IMG/VR virus record: IMGVR_UViG_3300010413_000021
Coordinates: 1 to 64,000 of that record
Source of the DNA: a virus
Length of the DNA stretch: 64,000 nucleotides
Strand: one strand, 5' to 3'
The position numbers were made by a program, and so were the translations under genes. The notes beneath the pieces are model-generated. The model was not told the origin of the DNA. It was given only the letters and a program-made list of their open reading frames with translations, and ran no database searches. This document shows positions 49,027 through 57,442 of the stretch, one piece after another (the stretch's first letter is position 1; each line of letters opens with the position of its first letter).

Positions 49027-49524
49027 TTGAGCGAATTTAAAGAGGAAATGGAAATTGACCTTGACAATCTGCATGTTGATTTTGCAGACCATCCCCTACT
49101 GCATTTGAAGTATGCTGAAAAGGCGGCTTATGCAAGCAAAGCAGCAAAACGGGCAGCGGAGAAAAAGAAAATTATCCGTAGTGAATTGATCATGAAGGTA
49201 AACAAGAACCCCGGTCTGTTAGGCGAAGCAAAACTTAACATGCAAACAAGTGAGGCATACTATCGTTCACAACCGGAATATCAGGAAGCGGTAGAGGAAT
49301 TGATTGAAGCAGAATATTTAGATGAAACATTCAAAAGCCTGATGTTTATACTGAATGATCGTAAAGTTAGCCTTGAAAATGAAGTAAAGCTATGGTTAGG
49401 TCAGTATTATGCCGGCCCAAGGGAGCCGAAGGACACTAACATTAAACAGCTAGGCAAAGAGGAACGAAGAGACAGAATCGGAGAACGCAAAGCCAGACGG
49501 CGCAGCAAAAGGAGCGAACAGTAA
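49027..49524 (+). CDS. Coiled-coil protein of the recombination module
   Basis: A 165-residue protein with TTG start at 49027, six bases after GGAGG. MEIDLDNLHVDFADHPLLHL, then KYAEKAAYASKAAKRAAEKK and DRKVSLENEVKLWLGQYYAG form a pattern that recurs in phage proteins encoded just before an SSB-like gene. It is mostly helical, with a basic end (RIGERKARRRSKRSEQ). It may be a recombination mediator, but that is only suggested by location. Confidence 0.7.
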   Translation: MSEFKEEMEIDLDNLHVDFADHPLLHLKYAEKAAYASKAAKRAAEKKKIIRSELIMKVNKNPGLLGEAKLNMQTSEAYYRSQPEYQEAVEELIEAEYLDETFKSLMFILNDRKVSLENEVKLWLGQYYAGPREPKDTNIKQLGKEERRDRIGERKARRRSKRSEQ

Positions 49525-50523
49525 ATGGGAAAGAGAGACAAAGCACGGGAACGAAGGATGCAACGCAGGCGGGAAGCGCGGGAGAGCGGCAGGCGGGCAC
49601 AGCGGGAGCGGGGCGGCAGTTCATATTTCCGGTTGCCTGCCGGGGTGGAAGTAGCGAAGTTTGAAAAGGGCCGGACTGAGATTGACGCCATTATGTATCC
49701 GGTTACATCAGAGCATAACCTGGGTGATAAGCGGGTGCCTGTCGGTGAGATGTGTGATTACATTCTGGTGGATGTTCACCGCAACATTGGGCAGGAGCAG
49801 AAGCGGGTTGTTTGCCTGAAAAACTTTAACAAGCCCTGCCCTATCTGTGAGGAGCGGGTGGCAAGCCGGGATGATGAGGACAAATGGAAAGCACTTGGAG
49901 TCAGTCGCAGATTCTTGATGAACATAGTAGTTGACGGCAAGGTGCAGGTGATGGAGTTCTCCGATTACAACTTCGGTCAACTGCTGGAAAAGGAAATTGA
50001 TGACGGAGAGGATGACTGGATTGCATTTGCAGAGAGCGAAGGTGGTTATACCTTGCGGGTGCGGTTTGGTGAGGACTCAATGGGTGGCAATATTACATTC
50101 CTGGTTGCCGAGCGAATCGACTTCAAGCGGCGGGAGGACATTGACGAGTCTCTGCTTGAGCAGGCGGTTGACTTGGATAAGGCTCTGATTGTTTACGACT
50201 ATGACAAGTTGAAAGCAATTTTTTACGGGGAGGACATTGAAGAAGAAGAGGACAACCCATTTACCAGCGAAAAGGAACCGGAAACCGAAGATGATCCTGA
50301 TCCGGAACCAGAACCGGAGCCGGAATCCGAGGACATAGACTCCTGCCCTTATGATCATAATTGGGGCAAGGACTGTGATGAAACCGACGACTGCGAAGAT
50401 TGCAAAGATGACAACCCTGACCATTACGACGCCTGTGCAGACGAGTTTGAACGGCTGGAAAAGGAAAAGGCCAAAGCAAAGGAAAAGAACAAAACCGGGC
50501 GGGGCAGCAGGCGCAGGAAGTAG
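49525..50523 (+). CDS. Single-stranded DNA-binding protein (gp32-like)
   Basis: A 332-residue protein with the layout of phage gp32-like SSBs. It has a basic N-terminus (ERRMQRRREARESGRRAQRE), a core with a zinc knuckle (KNFNKPCPICEERVASRDDE), and an acidic tail (DPDPEPEPEPESE, then DCEDCKDDN). The acidic end usually recruits replication proteins; here it has extra Cys residues that may bind metal. The gene lies next to the recombinase gene. Confidence 0.8.
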   Translation: MGKRDKARERRMQRRREARESGRRAQRERGGSSYFRLPAGVEVAKFEKGRTEIDAIMYPVTSEHNLGDKRVPVGEMCDYILVDVHRNIGQEQKRVVCLKNFNKPCPICEERVASRDDEDKWKALGVSRRFLMNIVVDGKVQVMEFSDYNFGQLLEKEIDDGEDDWIAFAESEGGYTLRVRFGEDSMGGNITFLVAERIDFKRREDIDESLLEQAVDLDKALIVYDYDKLKAIFYGEDIEEEEDNPFTSEKEPETEDDPDPEPEPEPESEDIDSCPYDHNWGKDCDETDDCEDCKDDNPDHYDACADEFERLEKEKAKAKEKNKTGRGSRRRK

Positions 50524-50532
50524 GTGATTTAT

Positions 50533-50754
50533 ATGCCCAAAAGAACACAACTAATAACGCCAAAACAGGCGGCACAGATAGCACAGGAGCAGGGCATCAA
50601 TATCAGCGTGATGACTGTTTACAAATGGATCAAAGATTATGATCTTGGTTATCAAATAGGCGGTTCCGGCAAGTGGTTCATTTACGTTGACAAGTATCTG
50701 AAGTTCCTGGCCGGTGAGGGGGTTGGAAGTGCCAAGAGGAAAAGCAAAAACTAA
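50533..50754 (+). CDS. Helix-turn-helix protein
   Basis: A 73-residue protein from ATG 50533 (MPKRTQLITPKQAAQIAQEQ, then GINISVMTVYKWIKD). This is an excisionase/MerR-type small DNA-binding fold. The end is Lys-rich. It overlaps the recombinase gene by 26 bases. It may regulate the operon or join the recombination complex. Confidence 0.68.
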   Translation: MPKRTQLITPKQAAQIAQEQGINISVMTVYKWIKDYDLGYQIGGSGKWFIYVDKYLKFLAGEGVGSAKRKSKN

Positions 50755-51817
50755 ACTAAGTGAGACAGCGGAGCAGGTTCGCTCTCACGCCAGGAGTCCG
50801 GTGGAGAGGTCTGTTGATCCCCCTGACAAATACCTTTCCACCGGCTCTACCCTCCTCAACCTTGCCCTGTCTGACAATATTTATGGTGGCTTCGGCGTCG
50901 GCAGGATAGTGAACATTATTGGGGACAGCAGCGCGGGGAAAACATTTCTTGCGTTGACTGTGTTAGCTGAGATTGTAAACAAAAACAGTGGAGGTGCTAC
51001 AAACCCTGAAAAACTGGATAATGACACTCGTGTTGAATACGTTTTGAGATATGATGACGCCGAAGCCGCCGCCCACTTTGATTTCAGCAAGCTGTTTGGA
51101 ACTAACTTTGTTGAACAGGTGGAAGGAATTGATGAGCAGGATGAACCACATAAAACCGTTGAGGGCATGGAAAAGGAAATACTCAGGCTGATTAAGGATG
51201 GCTTTGCTTTTGCTTATGTTGAAGATTCACTCGACGCTCTTGATACTGAAATGGAAAAGGGTGGTTACACAGGGGCCGCTCGTGCTGCTGCTTTGAGTAA
51301 TGCCTTGCGGAGGATAAACAAGGGGATTAAACAAACTTCATCCCTGTTAATCGTCGTATCGCAAACCCGCGATAACATCAACCCCCTGACCTTCACAAAG
51401 AAACGCAGAGCAGGCGGGCGGTCCCTGGAATTTTATTCCAGCCATGTGCTTTGGCTTGCGGTTGAAAAGAAGCTGAAAAAGTCTGATCGGATAATCGGTG
51501 TGCAAGTCAAAGTCAAAGTAAGTAAAAACAAGCTCACCGGCAAGGTGCGGGAAATATCGTTCCCCATCTATTACGATTATGGCATTGATGACATCGGCAG
51601 TTGTGTTGATTGGCTGGTGACTGAGAAAGCATGGAAGCAGGGCAAGCTGAAAATAGAATCAACCGGCCTGAGACTTGAACCGATGACCCGCAGCAAGCTG
51701 ATAAACGCCATTGAGGAAAGGGAGCTGGAAACTAAGCTGCGAGAGATTGTGGGCCGGGAGTGGAAACGGATTGAGGACAGCTTGAAACTTAACAGGAAGG
51801 GGAAATATCATGGTTGA
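50729..51817 (+). CDS. RecA/UvsX-like recombinase
   Basis: A 362-residue recombinase starting at GTG 50729 with GAGGGGG eight bases upstream. Walker A is GDSSAGKT (65-72). Walker B lies in FAYVEDSLDALD. VVSQTRDNINPL is the L1/L2-like switch region. It pairs homologous strands during repair and recombination-dependent replication. It is encoded with SSB, a PD-(D/E)XK nuclease and the split Rad50/SbcD, a complete recombination set. Confidence 0.85.
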   Translation: MPRGKAKTKLSETAEQVRSHARSPVERSVDPPDKYLSTGSTLLNLALSDNIYGGFGVGRIVNIIGDSSAGKTFLALTVLAEIVNKNSGGATNPEKLDNDTRVEYVLRYDDAEAAAHFDFSKLFGTNFVEQVEGIDEQDEPHKTVEGMEKEILRLIKDGFAFAYVEDSLDALDTEMEKGGYTGAARAAALSNALRRINKGIKQTSSLLIVVSQTRDNINPLTFTKKRRAGGRSLEFYSSHVLWLAVEKKLKKSDRIIGVQVKVKVSKNKLTGKVREISFPIYYDYGIDDIGSCVDWLVTEKAWKQGKLKIESTGLRLEPMTRSKLINAIEERELETKLREIVGREWKRIEDSLKLNRKGKYHG

Positions 51818-52112
51818 GGAACTGAAAATATTAGTAGAGTTTTTGCAAGGGATAGGAGCAGAAACAAAGCAGGTTATTTACTGGTATTTTGCTCTCAAAG
51901 TATTTTACTTTGTTGGTGGCTGGGGGGTTGGTTTTCTCTTTGCTCATTATATTGTTCGCCAAGTAATAAACTATTCTATGACGTTCACTTTTTACGGCAG
52001 TTTAGCTGATATGATGGGAACATGGGCACCCCTTGACTCGTCTGAAAAACGCAGAATGAAGAAACTGTTAGCTTTAGGGTTGAAAGCAGAAAAAGAAGAA
52101 AAGCAAATATGA
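51810..52112 (+). CDS. Membrane protein
   Basis: A 100-residue protein with two hydrophobic segments (IYWYFALKVFYFVGGWGVGF, then LFAHYIV) and a basic C-terminus (KRRMKKLLALGLKAEKEEKQ). It overlaps the recombinase stop by eight bases. Not recognised. It is the first of a group of membrane genes up to 53061. Confidence 0.62.
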   Translation: MVEELKILVEFLQGIGAETKQVIYWYFALKVFYFVGGWGVGFLFAHYIVRQVINYSMTFTFYGSLADMMGTWAPLDSSEKRRMKKLLALGLKAEKEEKQI

Positions 52113-52465
52113 AAACCGCTAGTTGCAAAGCCAAGGCCCGCAAACTTCAGCAGCACGTCTGCCAGAAGATTGCAGACCTGCTCAACATGAAATGGGGCAA
52201 GGATGAAATGATTGCCAGCCGGGAGATGGGGCAGAGCGGAGTTGATGTGCGGCTGGTAGGCAAGGCGAGAGAACTGTTCCCATATGCGGTAGAGTGCAAG
52301 TGGCAGGAGAAGATAAATATCTGGGCAGCAATCAAACAGGCAAAGGAAAACTGTGATGAGGACTTGCCGGACTGGTTATTATTTATCAAGCGGAACAGGG
52401 AGGAGCCATACGTGATTTTGGACATGGAGTTGTTTTTCACTTTATTGAGAGAGGGGATGAAATGA
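52109..52465 (+). CDS. PD-(D/E)XK-type endonuclease
   Basis: A 118-residue nuclease. REMGQSGVDVRLVGKARELF, then PYAVECKWQE supplies the catalytic D...ExK motif, with IWAAIKQAKENC after it. It resembles small phage Holliday-junction-resolvase or structure-specific nucleases. It lies after the recombinase, which supports a role in resolving branched DNA. Overlaps neighbours by four bases. Confidence 0.72.
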   Translation: MKTASCKAKARKLQQHVCQKIADLLNMKWGKDEMIASREMGQSGVDVRLVGKARELFPYAVECKWQEKINIWAAIKQAKENCDEDLPDWLLFIKRNREEPYVILDMELFFTLLREGMK

Positions 52466-52719
52466 CAGAAAAAACAAAAGAGAAAATAGGCATGTGTTTG
52501 GTTTTTTTGGTGCCCGTAGCTCTTCTTTCCTCTCTAACTACAATTTTACCATTGCTGTCGATAGCCCAACACCAAGGAACAGACTCAACCTCTTTTTTAA
52601 CTGCTATAAAAGTTTATGGAAGCCTATATTCTATTTTGGCTTTTGTCTACGCCGGGTTTGTATTACATCATATCACGGATGGCCGCTGCTGGCCTATAAG
52701 GAGAAAGAACAATGTCTGA
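52462..52719 (+). CDS. Membrane protein
   Basis: An 85-residue protein with two hydrophobic segments (MCLVFLVPVALLSSLTTILP, and VYGSLYSILAFVYAGFVLHH) and a basic end (WPIRRKNNV). Positive-inside rule suggests the C-terminus is cytoplasmic. Not recognised. Confidence 0.6.
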   Translation: MTEKTKEKIGMCLVFLVPVALLSSLTTILPLLSIAQHQGTDSTSFLTAIKVYGSLYSILAFVYAGFVLHHITDGRCWPIRRKNNV

Positions 52720-52921
52720 AAAGTCAAATTTCCTGATAGCTACTGAGCAGTTTGTTTCGATGGTTAAAGATTTGGGTGGTGAAGCAAAGTGGGTTGTGGT
52801 AGTTTGGTTGATTCTTCAAATGTTGCAAAGCATTTTGCCTCCGTTGTTCGGAGCAATCGCTGTTCCAATTTGCTTCTATTACTTAGTCAAAGCCATCTCT
52901 GTTATATGTGGAGTAGGATAA
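52712..52921 (+). CDS. Membrane protein
   Basis: A 69-residue protein: a polar N-terminus (MSEKSNFLIATEQFVSMVKD) followed by two close hydrophobic segments (WVVVVWLILQMLQSILPPLF and GAIAVPICFYYLVKAISVI). It is hairpin-like in the membrane, a layout seen in holins, but far from the endolysin. It ends at the start of the next gene. Confidence 0.6.
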   Translation: MSEKSNFLIATEQFVSMVKDLGGEAKWVVVVWLILQMLQSILPPLFGAIAVPICFYYLVKAISVICGVG

Positions 52922-53061
52922 TGGATAAAAAACTAACATCAGCTATTGTGGGGCTTGCTGCTCTTGGTATCTTGATATACACAAAAGGGGACAAAATTAA
53001 AGACACCATCAAGAAAACAATCAAAGATTTAACACAAAAAGAGGAGGGAATAAAAGAATGA
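52921..53061 (+). CDS. Small single-pass membrane protein
   Basis: A 46-residue frame from ATG 52921 (TAATG overlap): one N-terminal membrane segment (SAIVGLAALGILIYTKG) and a Lys-rich helix (IKDTIKKTIKDLTQKEEGIK). It resembles small phage anchor peptides. It ends four bases into the lipoprotein gene. Confidence 0.6.
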   Translation: MDKKLTSAIVGLAALGILIYTKGDKIKDTIKKTIKDLTQKEEGIKE

Positions 53062-54503
53062 AACTTTTGAGAAACGGGACTTTTCTATTGTTAGTATTCT
53101 TTACTGTTATGCTTTATGTTTTGCTTGCTGCTGCCGGGTGCAGTCTGTTTGACAAGGAACCGGCACCACCACCGGCAAATCCAGAGAGCATTATCAGCGG
53201 CAGAGTAATTGTCAAAATGCAGGGGCAAACTACGCAATTGCGGGGTGTAACTGTCAAGTATCAAGGGTATGAAACACAAACCAATGCTGAGGGCCGGTTT
53301 GCTTTAACTGTTATTTTTAACATGAATCATAAATACATCCGGCTGATTAAGGACGGATACAAAAATAGAACGGTTGATCTGCCGGGGGATTGGACAGGCG
53401 GCAATGTTGAACTGAATAAGATAGAAATGCAAGTAGTTGACTCAGGAGAGTTGCCGGACCCGCCGGACGAGCCTGACCCACCGGACGATCCGGAAGATCC
53501 GGACCCGCCGCCGCCGAACGACTTTGATTTTGATTCGTGCGTGTTGCGCGGGTTCTCTGATAGTTACTCGTTTTGGTTCAGCGAAGATAAATTCCGTGGC
53601 ATGTGCCAGGAAGTCCGTGCAACCGGGGCGAATTGCATAGCTCCGTTGCCCGACGCTTCCTGGGGTTACTCCAGCGCCCGAAAGGGCTGTGGCGGTTGGG
53701 TGTCGGACCAGGAGTGGTGGCAGTATATGCACAACACCTGGGACGACGGCGGCGGCCCGTTTCAGCCATACAACAGTCAATTCGCCATCTACGAACCGAT
53801 TTATACGGACGGCGGGTTAAACCAAGCATGGGTTAACCTGATTTCCGCCCGGGTGCGAATCGCGGAAGAGGAAGGTCTGTATGTTGTCCTTACGCTTTGG
53901 AATGCCAACGATACCAAGCGGCACGGACTCCAGCACTGGGTTCCGCTTAATTGTGGGGAGTCGCCTTTCCTTGGTTCTGCGGCCTGGAGCAAACAGCAAC
54001 AGGCCATGGCCGCACTTCTGCCAATGTTGAAGGATCGAAAGAATGTAATTCTGTCCGACAACTGGGAATCACTCCAGAACCGATATGGTGGGTCGAGTAT
54101 TGACCTAGAGTGGAAAAAGCTGGTGTATGCCGAGGCTAGAAAACACCTGCCAGATGTGCCGTATTACGTTTACATCGACAATTACACAAGCGGTGACGTT
54201 ACCGGCTGGATCAACTCTACGCCGGGCATTGCCGGGGCGCATTTCCACTATTCCGACATCATGGCCTTTCCTATTGCCAGTAATAAGCGGGTTCTGCTCA
54301 CGGAAAAGAGCAATCTCAGTATGGGTGTGATCGTTCCCACTTTTGAGGAGGGTGATCATAACGGTTGGGATGTTTGTATCTTGGTCATGGGGTATAGGCA
54401 CTTTATGAGATATGATGACGCCCCGCCCTGGCCGAAAGATATTCAAAAGGACGAGCGGGAAGCTGCTTACCCGAAGATTCAGGAATATTTTGGATTAAAC
54501 TGA
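53058..54503 (+). CDS. Lipoprotein with glycoside-hydrolase-like domain
   Basis: A 481-residue exported lipoprotein. A signal with lipobox LLAAAGC (Cys about 28) comes first. Then a carboxypeptidase-regulatory-like beta domain (ISGRVIVKMQGQTTQLRGVT) and a Pro/Asp linker (PPDEPDPPDDPEDPDPPPPN). The large C-terminal domain (about residues 160-480) looks like a TIM-barrel glycosidase of clan GH-A: VILSDNWES and RVLLTEKSN are candidate catalytic Glu strands. It would sit in the host envelope and could change surface glycans during infection. Family and substrate are not certain. Confidence 0.72.
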   Translation: MKLLRNGTFLLLVFFTVMLYVLLAAAGCSLFDKEPAPPPANPESIISGRVIVKMQGQTTQLRGVTVKYQGYETQTNAEGRFALTVIFNMNHKYIRLIKDGYKNRTVDLPGDWTGGNVELNKIEMQVVDSGELPDPPDEPDPPDDPEDPDPPPPNDFDFDSCVLRGFSDSYSFWFSEDKFRGMCQEVRATGANCIAPLPDASWGYSSARKGCGGWVSDQEWWQYMHNTWDDGGGPFQPYNSQFAIYEPIYTDGGLNQAWVNLISARVRIAEEEGLYVVLTLWNANDTKRHGLQHWVPLNCGESPFLGSAAWSKQQQAMAALLPMLKDRKNVILSDNWESLQNRYGGSSIDLEWKKLVYAEARKHLPDVPYYVYIDNYTSGDVTGWINSTPGIAGAHFHYSDIMAFPIASNKRVLLTEKSNLSMGVIVPTFEEGDHNGWDVCILVMGYRHFMRYDDAPPWPKDIQKDEREAAYPKIQEYFGLN

Positions 54504-54724
54504 TGAAAGCCAAACTTACATTTGATCTGCCGGAAGAGCAATCAGAATTTAACTTGACCATCAAAGCCAGAGAGTGGTTTTGTGTTTTGTTTGATGTGGA
54601 CCAGAAATTGCGTAGCTACCTGAAACACGGCCACCACTTTACTGAGGTTGATGAAGCCTTGCAGGAGGTGCGGGATTATCTTTATCAACAAATGGCAGAT
54701 TATGGAATAAACTTTGATGATTAA
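54503..54724 (+). CDS. Conserved small phage protein
   Basis: A 73-residue protein (LTFDLPEEQSEFNLTIKARE; then HFTEVDEALQEVRDYLYQQM, MADYGINFDD). The pattern of a strand followed by a long helix is common among small phage proteins in replication operons. Its stop is just inside the Rad50-like gene. Role unknown. Confidence 0.65.
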   Translation: MKAKLTFDLPEEQSEFNLTIKAREWFCVLFDVDQKLRSYLKHGHHFTEVDEALQEVRDYLYQQMADYGINFDD

Positions 54725-55628
54725 ATCCCTGTCCATTTCCAATTTTCAGAGCCACAAAAAAACCACACTTGACTTCCATGAAGGTGTGAATGTAATAGTT
54801 GGCCCCAGCGACTGCGGCAAAACCGCTATCTTGCGGGCGTTGAATTGGCTGGTGAACAACCGCCCGGCAGGGGATGAGTTTAAAAGTAGGTGGGGTGGTG
54901 AGACTGCTATTGGGTTGTGGTGTGATAAAATAGGAATAACAAGAATAAAGGACAAGAAAAATCTTTATTATGTCACCAATGAAAAGGAACAGACCACCAG
55001 TTTTACTGCCTTCGGCCAGGACGTCCCACAGGAAATATCCGAAGCCCTGAACATGGACGAGATTAATTTACAAAAGCAGCATGACGCCCCGTTCCTGCTG
55101 AGTGAATCACCGGCAGAAGTAGCGCGGAAGCTGAACAAGGTTGCCAGTCTGGAATCCATTGACACGGCAAACAAAAACATAGCTGGCATCATACGCAAAC
55201 TGCAACAGGATGAAAAAGCGGAGTCGGCCCGCCTAGCTAACCTGAAGCTGGACATGGAAGGGTATGCCCATATCGAGCAGATGGAGCAGGACGTCATGGG
55301 CTTGGAGCGTCTGCAAAGCAAAGCAGACAGGCTCCGCATTGATGAAAGTAAGTTATCAGGGTTGATAAGTAAATACAATGAAATTGAGCAGCAGCTTGAG
55401 GAGACAAAGGACACAGCAGACCTGGAGCAGCGGGCTGATGAGTTGCTTGGTTTGATTGAGCAGAGGAAAGGTGTAGAAAAAGAATTGATAAGATTGCAAC
55501 AATTCCTTGTCTGCATCAACGATATTGAAATAAAAGTAAATGATTATACTAGAGAAGCCAATAGGAAACAAAAACAGTTTGATGAATTGATGCCGGAGGT
55601 TTGCCCTCTGTGCGGGAGAGGAGATTAA
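54717..55628 (+). CDS. Rad50/SbcC N-terminal half ending at a zinc hook
   Basis: A 303-residue protein from ATG 54717. It has the N-terminal ATPase half of SbcC/Rad50: Walker A GPSDCGKT (29-36), Q-loop region, then a coiled coil (about residues 150-290). It stops right after CPLC (296-299), the zinc hook. The second coil and Walker B half are missing here and are encoded at 57442. With SbcD at 55811 it should form a Mre11-Rad50-type nuclease complex for DNA ends. Confidence 0.87.
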   Translation: MIKSLSISNFQSHKKTTLDFHEGVNVIVGPSDCGKTAILRALNWLVNNRPAGDEFKSRWGGETAIGLWCDKIGITRIKDKKNLYYVTNEKEQTTSFTAFGQDVPQEISEALNMDEINLQKQHDAPFLLSESPAEVARKLNKVASLESIDTANKNIAGIIRKLQQDEKAESARLANLKLDMEGYAHIEQMEQDVMGLERLQSKADRLRIDESKLSGLISKYNEIEQQLEETKDTADLEQRADELLGLIEQRKGVEKELIRLQQFLVCINDIEIKVNDYTREANRKQKQFDELMPEVCPLCGRGD

Positions 55629-55631
55629 AAA

Positions 55632-55814
55632 ATGAATATTTGGCCCTGTTTTGTATATTTGCTTTTAGTCTGTTTTGGTTTAGGCCTATCAATAGCGGAT
55701 CATGGTGAACCCCATAGAAAACAAAAGCAATCTTGTTGGTCAGGAATTATAGGACAGATAATAGTATTGTCTATTCTCTATTGGGGCGGGTTTTTTAATC
55801 CGTTATTCCAATGA
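55632..55814 (+). CDS. Small membrane protein between Rad50 half and SbcD
   Basis: A 60-residue protein with two hydrophobic segments (IWPCFVYLLLVCFGLGLSIA and GIIGQIIVLSILYWGGFF). It starts three bases after the Rad50 half and overlaps SbcD by four bases. No family recognised. One of several membrane peptides inside replication operons. Confidence 0.6.
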   Translation: MNIWPCFVYLLLVCFGLGLSIADHGEPHRKQKQSCWSGIIGQIIVLSILYWGGFFNPLFQ

Positions 55815-56686
55815 CTAAAGTAGATGCAATCCTCACCGCAGACTGGCATCTCAGGGAGGATGTGCCGGTCTGCCGGACTGATGATTATTGGGTAGCACAG
55901 GAAAAGAAAGTTGATTTTATTTTTGACTTGGCAGCAGAGCATGGTTGCCCTGTCTGGATTGCTGGTGATATGTTCAACCGCGCCAAACCTCCATTAAAGC
56001 TGGTTAATTTCTTTGTTCGCAAGCTGGGTGACTCAGGAGTTGATATAGTAATAGTTCCCGGCCAACATGATCTGCCACAACACAACATGAGTCTGATTAA
56101 TCACTCCGCACTGGGCACCCTGCATGAAGCTAGGATTATCAACACGACAGGACATGAAATAATATCAATGTTTGCATGGGGTGAGGAACTAAGACCAAAC
56201 GAAGCAAAAGTAGCCCTTGCCCATACCCTCTGTTACAAGGGCCGACCGCCCTGGCCCGGCGCACCGGCAAGCGGCAACGCCTCAGCCATAATGGAAAAGC
56301 TGCAAGGGTATGACTTAGTAGTAACAGGGGACAATCATAAGCCGTTTACTTACCGTCACCATGACGGGAGGTTGCTAGTCAACCCCGGCAGCATAATGAG
56401 GATGACAATAGCACAGGAAAAGCACCGGCCACGGGTTTACTTGTGGAACGCTGAGGAAAACGAAGTTGAAGCTGTCTTTTTGCCTATAGAAAAGGATGTG
56501 ATTACCAAGGAACACATTGAGAGCAAGGAACAGCGAGACGAGCGGATGGAAGCATTTATTGAAAGGATAGACACGGAATACACCAAGGGGCTTTCATTCG
56601 AGGACAACCTGGAGCAATACTTTGCAACTAACAATACCCGCAAGGGGGTGGAGGAAATGGTATGGAAAGCGATGGAAACAAAATAA
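55811..56686 (+). CDS. SbcD/Mre11-like DNA exonuclease
   Basis: A 291-residue metallophosphoesterase nuclease. Metal motifs are DWH (11-13), AGDMFNR (51-57), GQHD (84-87; more often GNHD), TGDNH and the later NPGSIMRM. The helical C-terminal segment binds Rad50 in relatives. It lies between the two halves of the split Rad50. It would trim DNA ends or hairpins for replication and recombination. Confidence 0.86.
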   Translation: MTKVDAILTADWHLREDVPVCRTDDYWVAQEKKVDFIFDLAAEHGCPVWIAGDMFNRAKPPLKLVNFFVRKLGDSGVDIVIVPGQHDLPQHNMSLINHSALGTLHEARIINTTGHEIISMFAWGEELRPNEAKVALAHTLCYKGRPPWPGAPASGNASAIMEKLQGYDLVVTGDNHKPFTYRHHDGRLLVNPGSIMRMTIAQEKHRPRVYLWNAEENEVEAVFLPIEKDVITKEHIESKEQRDERMEAFIERIDTEYTKGLSFEDNLEQYFATNNTRKGVEEMVWKAMETK

Positions 56687-56943
56687 TTGATAAAATAGCA
56701 CATGCTTCTATCTGGTTTGTATTGGGGCTTTCCCTGTCTCTTGTTGTGTTTTTAAATCATAATGAAAAGCTAGAAGCACAAATTCAAGATAGACAATATT
56801 TGACCCAAAACCTGCTCAACCAAAACAACCGCCTACGCTGGCAACTTGAACGGGATATAGAAATCATTATGGACACAGAGGAAAAACGAGAAATGATCCG
56901 GCAGAAGTTTATCAAGCTGGTGGAGGGGAGGACTTATCCGTGA
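56662..56943 (+). CDS. Membrane-anchored coiled-coil protein
   Basis: A 93-residue protein with one membrane segment (IAHASIWFVLGLSLSLVVFL) and a long charged helix (EKLEAQIQDRQYLTQNLLNQ). It looks like spanin-like or LapA/Rz-like anchored coils, but no endolysin is near and the arm is early, so a lysis role is doubtful. It overlaps SbcD by 25 bases. Confidence 0.6.
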   Translation: MESDGNKIIDKIAHASIWFVLGLSLSLVVFLNHNEKLEAQIQDRQYLTQNLLNQNNRLRWQLERDIEIIMDTEEKREMIRQKFIKLVEGRTYP

Positions 56944-57182
56944 GTTTAGAACAAAAACTACTGAACCTGAAACGAGAGATAGCTGAGGACAAGGAAGCGG
57001 CCCAGCGGTTGCAGGGGCAGCTAGATCAAATCCATCAGCAGATCAAAACAGAGTTTAAGTGCGGGACGGTGAAGGCAGCACAGACCCATTTGGAACTGTT
57101 GAATATGCAACTTAAAGAGGCTGAGTGGGAAATTGAGCGCAAGAAAGCAAAACTGGATGAGGAGTATGAGTGGGAGGGATAG
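56940..57182 (+). CDS. Coiled-coil protein (GTG start)
   Basis: An 80-residue charged helical protein from GTG 56940 in a GTGA overlap (MSLEQKLLNLKREIAEDKEA; then HLELLNMQLKEAEWEIERKK). It could pair with the coiled coil of the split Rad50 or with the membrane coil before it. Not recognised. Confidence 0.6.
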   Translation: MSLEQKLLNLKREIAEDKEAAQRLQGQLDQIHQQIKTEFKCGTVKAAQTHLELLNMQLKEAEWEIERKKAKLDEEYEWEG

Positions 57183-57184
57183 AA

Positions 57185-57442
57185 ATGAGTTTATTTTGGG
57201 AAGACCCATACCAGTTTGAAATTGTAACTTTGCCAAATACTAAAATTTATCGAATACGTTATAGACAAAAGAACAAATTACTTGGGTTTACAGAAGAAAA
57301 CTATCTTATTAAACATAATCCGAATGAGCTTTGCAAACTTACTAGACGAACATCTTCCTGCAATTTTGCTGCTGAATTTAGTTCAAAAGAAGAAGCACAA
57401 AAAGCTCTTGATGATTTTAAAAGCGGGTGGGTCAGGGCATAA
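57185..57442 (+). CDS. Hypothetical protein
   Basis: An 85-residue protein from ATG 57185, ribosome site GGAGGGAT seven bases upstream. YQFEIVTLPNTKIYRIRYRQ, then KNKLLGFTEENYLI is beta-rich, and the end is a helix (SSKEEAQKALDDFKSGWVRA). Not recognised. Its stop overlaps the next ATG. Confidence 0.6.
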   Translation: MSLFWEDPYQFEIVTLPNTKIYRIRYRQKNKLLGFTEENYLIKHNPNELCKLTRRTSSCNFAAEFSSKEEAQKALDDFKSGWVRA

